A DNA stretch of 64,000 nt from Ceratotherium simum simum. Taxonomy: Eukaryota; Chordata; Mammalia; Perissodactyla; Rhinocerotidae. Numbering within the stretch: the stretch's first letter is position 1; every line of letters begins with the position of its first letter. This document shows, in pieces, positions 57,201-64,000 of the stretch. A program made the position numbers and the translations under genes. The stretch spans positions 936,544-1,000,543 of the forward strand of contig NW_004454288.1 in the NCBI RefSeq assembly GCF_000283155.1. The letters are read 5' to 3'. The notes under the pieces are model-generated. The model was not told the DNA's origin. It saw only the letters and a list, made by a program, of their open reading frames with translations, and did no database searches.

Positions 57201-57522
57201 TAGATGGATGATAGCAAAAATAAACTAAAAATCTTCCTTCTTGGATAAATCTGCAAAGTATTGCCCAGAGATTATATATGTTAAAAGCTCTGTTTCTTGG
57301 TCTTCTCTGTACTTGAAACGTTGATAGAAAAGGAAACTGCAGGAATTCTGACTAATGATCCCTTACTTCCACAGAAGGCTTCCCTGACCAACCCTTGGCA
57401 CGGTGTGTTAGGGGAATAGAGACTTTGGCTTGAGTATCTATTTCTGCAAAGTATTAAACTTCTGAAAAATAAGGGCAGCAATTTGGAGAATGTAGAGTGC
57501 AGTGTATATATACAGTATATTT

Positions 57523-57543
57523 TATCTATCTATCTATCTATCT
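57523..57543 (+). repeat. CTAT tetranucleotide microsatellite
   Basis: About five CTAT units, preceded by a TATATACAGTATATTT tract. Confidence 0.95.
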
Positions 57544-57714
57544 TACATTGTTCTCTAAAGTTGTCTCAAATCATTTGTCAGTGGCCCAGTTTCTTCATGG
57601 TTTTGTCTTCCTGAGAGTATATCCGAGGAAAAGCCTGGTGACACAACAGCCAGATGAAGGACCTCGAATAACTTGCCTGTTGGTGGGCATGGCTCAGAGA
57701 GGCCAGTTATAGAG

Positions 57715-57845
57715 CAGAAAGAGTGGTGCACTGAGAGTCAGGACACCGAGGTTTGCATCCCAGCTGGCTAACCTTGGGCAAGTCACTTCTTCTCTCCAGA
57801 TGCCAGTTTCCCCAACAATAAAATGAGAGGGTTGTGCCCCGATCT
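57715..57845 (+). repeat. MIR SINE
   Basis: GAGGTTTGCATCCCAGCTGG, AACCTTGGGCAAGTCACTTC and CCAACAATAAAATGAGAGGG are in MIR order. Confidence 0.85.
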
Positions 57846-58629
57846 CCCTCCTTCTCTGGCCCCCTAAGCTTCCTAAGCTTGTCAGCTGGGCCTTCAAGTT
57901 TGCTTCCCCTGAGGTCTAGATTGCTGCTACCATGGCGGCAGTGGGGATGGTCCCAAAGGAGAAGCAAGAGGGCAGAAAGGAATGAATGGAAGGGCCTTGG
58001 CCTCAGCAGAAATCCAAATCATGGTTTTCTTCAGATGAGAAGTCTTACTTCAAGGACATTTATCAAGTTTTTAAAGTTCCCTTGATGGTCTCTCAGAAGC
58101 CCTGGTGCTTCTGGAAATCACTCGACTTGTGATAAGAATTCTCTTTAGGGCTGCCTGCGATAGCAGGAGGCAGCAGGCAGGATGGGGAGCCATTTGCTGT
58201 CCTGATCTGCTCAGATGGAAATGGGACTTCCCCCACCCAAGGGGTTTCCTTGGGCTTCTGGGGGCTCATAAAGCTGCTTGCTAGAAAGAATATTTAGTCC
58301 AAGCTGGGAAGACTGGTGATTTTGATAAGAAAATCAAGAGCATGCCCCAGCCATGCTCCTAGCTGGCCCCTAAACTCGACTCTGGTGGGAAAGTGGGCTT
58401 TGAGCTCTGATATCCTTGGAGGCCCCCCAGCTAGCTCACCCCACCCCATTGCAGGCCACCAGGAGTCCCTGAATGGTCCCTGGTCCCAGCATCTCTGACT
58501 GGCTGGACACTGGGGCCAAGATTAAGCTGTGGGTTTAGCTCCTTTCTGTCCCAAAGCCTCACGAGGCCCCACTTTGTAGTTTGGGTCCACATTTTTCAAA
58601 GACAGTCGTTTTCCTTGAAATAGCATTTC
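57846..58629. other. Unassigned PRKCB intronic sequence
   Basis: GC-moderate unique-looking sequence with no recognised element. Confidence 0.3.
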
Positions 58630-58644
58630 TTCTTCTTTCTTTTT

Positions 58645-58654
58645 TTTATTTATT
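58645..58654 (-). terminator. PRKCB: Candidate distal poly(A) signal, overlapping AATAAATAAA
   Basis: The minus strand reads GAGATACAATAAATAAAAAA, two overlapping AATAAA hexamers followed by an A-rich run, about 1.17 kb after the beta II stop. Confidence 0.6.
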
Positions 58655-59295
58655 GTATCTCGATGCTAGAAGAAAAATGGCACATAGATATCCAGATACA
58701 AATGAGCACTTCCACATACATCTTACAAAACAACATCAAAGTGAAGAATACAACCGTCTATGTGTCAAGAAATGGTGTCTTTCTCAGAGCAAGTAATTAG
58801 CTTTCCAAAGCCAGCAACAAACCTAGACAAATCCCACCCACACGGGCACGGGTCTGCCAGGCTCCAGAGCCGTCTTCTCGGTAAATCAAAGCAGGTCACT
58901 GTGGTTAATAACATTTGGACACATATCTCAAAGCATGTGTAACAAAATGAGTAAATTTTTTTTTTTTTTTGCATTTGAACAACAACAGAAATAAAACCCC
59001 AAAGCAAATAAAGTTTGAAATGTAATGTAAAACCGTGGCCCGGTGGGACCTTGCTGGAGTGACCATGTCTTTTCAGGGAGCGGTGCCAAATGCCCTTTTC
59101 AAGTAGTTTGGGCGTGAAGCTGATGGGGAACATACAGTATCAGAAATTACAGCCCTGAGGTAGCACCCAAGTTGGTTGCCTTTTGACCTTTGAGGTGCTT
59201 TTAGATGGAAACTGTCTAAAAGCACACTCTTAGAATTTTCAAAGGGCTTAGGTAATCTTCTTAACTTTGAGTTTAAAAAAAATAACAAATAAAAT

Positions 59296-59301
59296 TTTAT
59301 T
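59296..59301 (-). terminator. PRKCB: Candidate proximal poly(A) signal (AATAAA) for PRKCB beta II
   Basis: Minus-strand CTAAAAATAAAATTTTATTT followed by TGTTATTTTTTTT, a hexamer with a T/GT-rich downstream element about 525 bases after the stop codon. Confidence 0.65.
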
Positions 59302-59825
59302 TTTAGCATGTTCTTTTCAAAGCTCATGGTGTCTCCAATGAGCAGAACGGAGGAATTCCCTCTAAATCAAAGCAACCATATACTTGGATACAAGCCAAGC
59401 TCCAGGTCCAGAAGTGGAAGAATACTGCCAGCATCCGATTATCCACTCATTTGGTAGGAAAAATCTAGATTGGATGGTTGAAGTTGGAGAATGTGTGAAA
59501 ACAGCAGTGCAGAATAAAAGGGAGAGAAAGCAGGCATTTTCTGTCCCCACTGGATCTACTTAGCTGACATGCTGGAAAAAATAAATTGTAAGAGGACTTT
59601 GATAATGTGTTAATTATGCAGCAGCATTTCGACACACCATCTGCATAATCCCATCTCACAGAGATGCTCCAAACTACCTGAGGACATTTGGGCTCTGAAA
59701 CATGGTCACTCTAGACTCATCAGCAAATAAAAACATGGATGCAACTTTGCAATGAAAGAAAATGTCACCACAATAGCCGTTGAGCTTGAATGACAGAAAT
59801 GAAGGACGGAGATCTACACATCTAC

Positions 59826-59984
59826 TTAGCTCTTGACTTCAGGTTTTAAAAATTCAGAGTTAACAAAGGAAAATCCTTCGAATTCTGATTGGTCAATATT
59901 CCTGATGACTTCCTGGTCAGGAGGAGTTAGGACTGGTGGATGGCGGGTGAAAAATCGGTCGAAGTTTTCAGCATTTCGCCCACA
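59826..59984 (-). CDS. PRKCB: PRKCB alternative C-terminal exon, beta II
   Basis: Encodes the 52-residue V5 tail of protein kinase C beta [14 protein letters not shown] through [11 protein letters not shown], ending in TAA at 59826-59828. These are residues 622-673 of the known protein. The turn motif VLTPPD holds T641 and the hydrophobic motif FEGFSF holds S660, standard maturation sites; the tail also determines isoform-specific anchoring, for example RACK1 binding. The acceptor is a strong pyrimidine tract ending in TCATAG just before TGTGGGC, and the exon begins on a codon boundary like the beta I exon. The exon lies upstream of beta I in transcription, matching the known arrangement in which inclusion of this exon, which insulin promotes, yields beta II. 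Directly after the stop is a weak donor-like TAA/GTAGAT. All codons are intact. Confidence 0.98.
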   Translation of the reverse strand, partial: CGRNAENFDRFFTRHPPVLTPPDQEVIRNIDQSEFEGFSFVNSEFLKPEVKS

Positions 59985-60789
59985 CTATGAGAGGGGAAGA
60001 AAAGAACTTGTGGTGGGTGGAAAAAAAAGAACCAAAAATCAAAACAACAGAACCAAACAAAATTGGGTGTGGTTTTCTCCAATCCCTTCCCTTTCACTGC
60101 CTCAGAGAGATTGTTTCAATGATCAGAAATGAGAGCAACATAAAATGCAAAATTCTCATGACCTTGGGCTCCCGACCTTCAGTTCCTGTAGCTCGTGAGC
60201 TGCCCCTGGTGGCCTTCTGGGCAGTCAGGAGCTGCGTGGCAAAGGCATGAGATGGTGGGGCTGGTGGCATGTAGCATGTCCCTCCACCCCACCCCAAGGA
60301 GTCAGCCAAGCTCATCTGTTGAAAGAGAGGGGATTAAGGTACCTGAGATGTTTCACTGGCACAAGATGCAAAGTAATGACCCGCTTATACATCACCTGGG
60401 AGATCCCAAAACTTAGCAGCAGGTCCCTCAAAGTGCTTTCCTCTGGCTCTCAATCAGGAACAAGTGGCATTTTCTAGCTCAAGATACAGGAGTTTACAAA
60501 CTGCAGTCAACGGAGAAGGATCCCAAGACCCGGGTTTACTGCCTGCAATGCCTGGGCCACCGCAAGGCCCTGGTGGGCTGGGTAAGTCATTGACCCTTAC
60601 TTACAAGGTGCCAGGAGGTAAACTCAGGCATTGTCTCTTGAGGTGGGAACGACAGGTGTGGGATGAAACACAAACCAGAGTTCGATGGGGCAATCAGATT
60701 CTAGGGAGAAAATCCTTGCCATTTCTCACCCATCCTGCGCCCCTTCTACTGTATATGAAAAGGTCCTGGTCTGAGGCAGAGTGGTAACA

Positions 60790-60866
60790 TGTGTGTGTGT
60801 GTGTGTGTGTGTGCATGTGTGTACCTGTGTATGTTCATGCATGTGTACACATACATGTACACGCTA
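60790..60866 (+). repeat. TG microsatellite with a degenerate CATG/TACA tail
   Basis: About eleven TG units, then GCATGTGTGTACCTGTGTAT and TGTACACATACATGTACAC. Alternating purine-pyrimidine throughout. Confidence 0.95.
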
Positions 60867-60999
60867 ATTCCCACCTAATGAGAAGAGACCAGTCACTAAT
60901 CTGATGTTCTTTGTTCTTCACCAGCAAAATCCATTTGCACAAAAGTTCTAAGTGTTTCAAATATAGTGTCTATAGGAGGTAACCACAACCTCATAATAT

Positions 61000-61024
61000 A
61001 GTAGTAGTAGTAATAATAATAATT
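61000..61024 (+). repeat. TAG/TAA trinucleotide microsatellite
   Basis: TAGTAGTAGTAATAATAATA directly before a reversed MIR; it probably grew from the MIR TAATAATA segment. Confidence 0.9.
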
Positions 61025-61283
61025 ATGACAGCTAATATGTATTATGCATCTTCCCTATGCCAGGCACCCTGGAATGCTCTTTCCTTGCGTTATCTCATTT
61101 AATCCTCCCAATGACCCTATGAAGTGGGTATTATTATCATCCCTATTGTACAGATGGGGAAACTGAGGCCAGGGAGATTATGTAGTCTGTTCAAGACCAC
61201 ACAGCTAACCACTAGCAGAGCTGCAATGTGAGCCAGGTCTGAGGGACGTCACAGCCAAGCTCCCGGCTCTGTTTTACGAGAAC
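61025..61283 (-). repeat. MIR SINE, reverse orientation
   Basis: TATGCCAGGCACCCTGGAAT, TCATTTAATCCTCCCAATGA, GGGGAAACTGAGGCCAGGGA and AGACCACACAGCTAACCACT fit reversed MIR. Confidence 0.92.
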
Positions 61284-61592
61284 AGTTGACAGGCTGCTGA
61301 CTGACTGGATAACGGAGTGCAGCAGGGGTGGATGGGGAGGGAGGAGAAGTCAAGATGGGACCATGAGGTCTCCGGTTTGAATGACAGAGAATGTGGCTGT
61401 AGCAATCACCGAGACAAAGAAAGCGGGAGAATTGGGAGAGATGACTATTTCTATTCTGGACATGAAGACTTTGCGGGACCTGTGAGAGTCTAGGAGGTGA
61501 CCTGAGGCAGTTAGAAGTACCGGTTCTGGAGCATGGGAGAGAGATCTTGAAAAGAAATTCAAAGGACAGAATATGAAGGGTGGAAAGGAGAT

Positions 61593-61740
61593 AGCAATAC
61601 TAGTAATAAAAAGCACTGAGCAGTTCCCAGGCAATTGACACCTGCCAAGTGTTCCACATATGTTACGTTTTTAATTCACATGACCACCCTGTGAGGTAGG
61701 GGTTTCATTCCCATCTGCCAATGAGAAAAGTGCCTCTAAA
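61593..61740 (-). repeat. MIR SINE fragment, reverse orientation
   Basis: ACACCTGCCAAGTGTTCCAC, AATTCACATGACCACCCTGT and GAGGTAGGGGTTTCATTCCC fit reversed MIR. Confidence 0.7.
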
Positions 61741-61991
61741 ACTTCAAGCGGTAAGAGGAGAACCAGGAGAGAGCGACAGCAGACAAGCTGAGGACCGAGA
61801 GGGAGCCGAGGAGAATCCAAGGAGAAGGGCATCGTTATAGTGGAAATATCTCCAAGAGTCAAGCGGGAAAGTCGCTGACAATGGGCCATTGCACTTGGCA
61901 ACTGGGAGGCGTCTGAGGAGAAAATGTAGGGCTGCCATTGAACTTCAGTGGCCGGAAGAGGGAAGGTCAGTTGAGAAAGTTGAGGAGCACC

Positions 61992-62124
61992 AGCTCCTCT
62001 TCCAAGCCCTGTGGTCAACGGAAGCCAAGGTACTGGACATGCGTGACCGGGACCTAGCTCCTCTTCCAAGCCCTGTGGTCAACGGAAGCCAAGGTACTGG
62101 ACATGCGTGACCGGGACCTAGCTC
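61992..62124 (+). repeat. Exact 64-bp tandem duplication (2.1 copies)
   Basis: The unit begins AGCTCCTCTTCCAAGCCC at 61992 and again at 62056; both copies end GACCGGGACCT (62055 and 62119), then five more matching bases. I see no mismatch between the copies. Confidence 0.97.
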
Positions 62125-62184
62125 TCAGAGGGCAGCCTCCTGCTCACTTCCTATTTGGGCAGAAGGAAGCCCACACAGCCATAC

Positions 62185-62390
62185 CCTGCAGAGATGGGTT
62201 CAAATCCAGGCATCGCTACCCACTAGCTGTGCAGCTGTGGGCAAGTCCCTTCAAGTCTCAGTTTCCTCTTTCGTGATGGGGACAATTCTCATTCCTCTCA
62301 CACGCGGTCCTGATGAGGATAACGTGAGATAATGTGTGTGATGGGTACAGTGGCTGGCTCAAGACATCTCAGCCATATGTATTATTTGGT
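62185..62390 (+). repeat. MIR SINE
   Basis: GGTTCAAATCCAGGCATCGC, AGCTGTGGGCAAGTCCCTTC, CAAGTCTCAGTTTCCTCTTT and GATAACGTGAGATAATGTGT lie in MIR order. Confidence 0.9.
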
Positions 62391-62732
62391 TCTCGTGTTC
62401 CACTACAAACCCCTCCAGGGGGCATATGCTCCCTACGGTGGGGCGCTTTCATGATGTTTAAGTTTTAAATCCTGAGGAAAGAGCCCTGTATTTTTAAAAG
62501 ACTCACGTCGGACTTAGAGAAATACGTTTGTTACTCCAAGCTAAATTGTTTCAGCTGCTCTGATATCTTGGCTTCAGGTCGCAGGAAATGAGAAGTGACC
62601 TTCAGCCACACACGATCAAGACTTAGGGTCTGCTCAGCTGGCCAGTGGGGAAAACGCCCCAAAAGGATGGACCCTGAGGGTCAACACAGGACTCACTCTC
62701 AGTGGTCAGGACTACTGCCCAGATCCTTTCAT

Positions 62733-63720
62733 TGTTTATTCATTTTCTCATTCAACAAATATTTATTGAGTACCTACTATGTGCCAGTAGTAAATTATAC
62801 AAGATCCATGCCTCATGGAACTTACATTCTCCTGGGGAAGAAAGGCAACAAACAAATAAAAATATAACTGCAAATGTAAATATATATTTTAATGCCGGAC
62901 AGAGATAAGCAATATTAAGAAAAATAAAGCCAGGTCAGGGATAAAGAGTGAGAATAATGCCATTTTCAGTAAGGTGGTCCACTCTGAGGAAATGACCTTT
63001 GAGGGAGCCCTGAGTGAAGTGAGGGAGGGAGCCTTTTTCATCTGTGGAGGAAAAGCATTGTAGGCAGAAGGAACAGCATATGCAAAGGCCCTGAGACAGG
63101 AGCTTGCTTGGCATAGTCACCAAACAGCAATGAGGCCACTGTGACCAGAGCAGTGGTCACACTGCTCTGGGAGTGGGAGAGGGGTCAGAGAGGTGGCCAG
63201 AAGCCAGATCATAGACCTCACCAGCCATGTGAGGGCAGAGGATTCTCATCTCAGCTTGATGAGAAGCCACTGGAGAATTCTGAACACTGAGTGCTGTGCT
63301 CTCACTTATGTTGAAGCAGGACCATTGGTGCTGTGTACAAAATAGACCGATGGGCAGGGGGCAATGATGGAAACAGTGAGATGAGTTAGGAGGCTGTTAA
63401 AATAATTCAGGCAAGAGATAACAGCGGCTTGGAGGAAGGTGAGAGTGGGGGAGACGGAAAGATGTGTTTGCATTGGGGGTATATTTTGAATTTGGAGTTG
63501 ACAAGATTTGCTGATGGATCAGATGTGGGGTATGAGAGGAAGAGAGGACCTGTCAGTGACCCCAAGACTTTTGGCCTGAGCCACTAGGGGAGTGGAGGAT
63601 GCGAGAGGTAGAGCATATTTGTGGGGGGGAAATAGAGCACTTGGTTTCATTACGGTAAGTTTGAGAGTCCAGTGGAGAGGTCAAGGATGGAACGGGAGTC
63701 TCCTCGCTGTGGTGGGGACT
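62733..63720 (-). repeat. L2 LINE (3'UTR and ORF2 C-terminal region), reverse orientation
   Basis: About 1 kb in register with L2: TTCAACAAATATTTATTGAG, TACCTACTATGTGCCAGTAG, GCCCTGAGTGAAGTGAGGGA, AGAAGGAACAGCATATGCAA, GATTTGCTGATGGATCAGAT and GACTTTTGGCCTGAGCCACT. It is the longest L2 copy in the window. Confidence 0.88.
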
Positions 63721-64000
63721 GAAGAGGAGCGGGAGCTAGACTGATGGCAGAGGCAGTGGGGAGGGTAGAAGATGGCTGCAATCATCCAGAGGAGGGAGAT
63801 GGTGGATAGCGCCGTGGAAAAGGGGGCGGGGCAGAGGGGATGGAGCGGGAAAATACCAAGAGGTGCCCGTGGCCCGGACTGTTGGAGTGAGTGGCATATT
63901 TAAGGCAGACCTGCGGTGTTTCTCTTTGGCCTGGGTGTTGGGACCCAAACCAGTCAGTGCAGGAAGCATGTTAGCTAGACACAGAACGTCTTCAGGGGCC
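63721..64000. other. Unassigned sequence at the right edge
   Basis: Purine-rich, GC-moderate; may be further diverged L2 or unique PRKCB intron. Confidence 0.3.

Larger units (their letters stand above)
53916..59825 (-). other. PRKCB: Region between the two alternative PRKCB ends (beta II 3'UTR plus intron)
   Basis: In beta I transcripts this whole interval belongs to the intron that skips the beta II exon. It contains the beta II 3'UTR at its right end, a MIR fragment (about 54860-54940), L2 ends at 55535-55797 and 57065-57200, and a MIR at 57715-57845. The remainder is not assigned. Confidence 0.85.
58630..59825 (-). other. PRKCB: PRKCB beta II 3'UTR (probable extent)
   Basis: From the beta II stop codon leftwards the sequence is free of recognised transposons for about 1.2 kb and contains two candidate poly(A) sites, at 59296-59301 and 58645-58654. 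Which site is used, and in what tissue, cannot be read from the sequence. Beta II messages are also known to be able to splice on to the beta I exon beyond the beta II stop, so part of this interval can be intronic. Confidence 0.6.
59985..64000 (-). other. PRKCB: PRKCB intron upstream of the beta II exon (partial)
   Basis: The preceding constitutive exon should encode the end of the kinase domain leading to YKPKA. No such segment was found up to the window edge, so the intron exceeds 4 kb. Visible content: MIR, L2, a TG microsatellite and a 64-bp tandem duplication. The stretch 60000-60780 is unassigned. Confidence 0.8.

Noticed and set aside
61671..62069. 132-codon minus-strand open frame
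   Set aside because: It spans a reversed MIR and the 64-bp duplication; composition is not protein-like.
61992..62124. Possible CRISPR-like repeat array
   Set aside because: Only two directly adjacent copies without spacers, in a mammalian intron; an ordinary tandem duplication.
1..64000. A new multi-gene system such as a defence island or biosynthetic cluster
   Set aside because: The window is a mammalian locus with two known genes and transposon fossils; no other gene set with shared structure or orientation was found.

Overview
This is mammalian nuclear DNA with no sign of a prokaryotic, plasmid or viral genome. At least seven tRNA-derived SINEs of the equine repetitive element (ERE) type, several with intact target-site duplications, place it in an odd-toed ungulate (Perissodactyla). 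The GC-rich SINE head and the CATACAACTATCTACTGGG body seem closer to what I remember from rhinoceros than from horse; that finer placement is inference. Most of the window is old interspersed repeats (MIR, L2, L1, MaLR-type LTRs, hAT DNA transposons) in non-coding sequence.

Two genes are present, both transcribed on the minus strand, in the order and orientation known for the mammalian PRKCB-CACNG3 locus (human 16p12). From the right: about 59985-64000 is a PRKCB intron; 59826-59984 is the alternative C-terminal exon of protein kinase C beta II, with a 3'UTR carrying two candidate poly(A) signals; 53916-59825 is the intron between the alternative ends; 53763-53915 is the terminal exon of protein kinase C beta I, with a short 3'UTR ending near 53268. 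Then come about 30 kb of intergenic DNA (about 23.4-53.3 kb), a GC-rich CpG-island-like promoter region (about 22.2-23.4 kb), the first coding exon of CACNG3 (21988-22198) and CACNG3 intron 1, which fills 1-21987. No second CACNG3 exon and no earlier PRKCB exon was seen.

The two PRKCB exons encode alternative C-terminal V5 tails (turn motif plus hydrophobic motif) and start in the same codon phase, so one upstream exon can join either. CACNG3 encodes TARP gamma-3, an AMPA-receptor auxiliary subunit; its exon here gives the N-terminus, the first membrane span and the start of the claudin-like extracellular loop. Upstream of it, a 70-bp diverged tandem repeat carries two REST/NRSF-like (RE1) motifs, a plausible neuron-restriction signal and the most interesting regulatory observation.

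Repeat highlights: a 5'-truncated L1 (34080-35538) with its own 19-bp duplication, later split by an ERE SINE with a perfect 15-bp duplication; a hAT transposon (about 5185-6766) keeping a readable transposase C-terminus; a cluster of MaLR-like LTRs at 46.3-51.7 kb; and an exact 64-bp tandem duplication at 61992-62124. I found no convincing new biological system. Repeat boundaries are approximate, and family names rest on recalled consensus features, not on a search.
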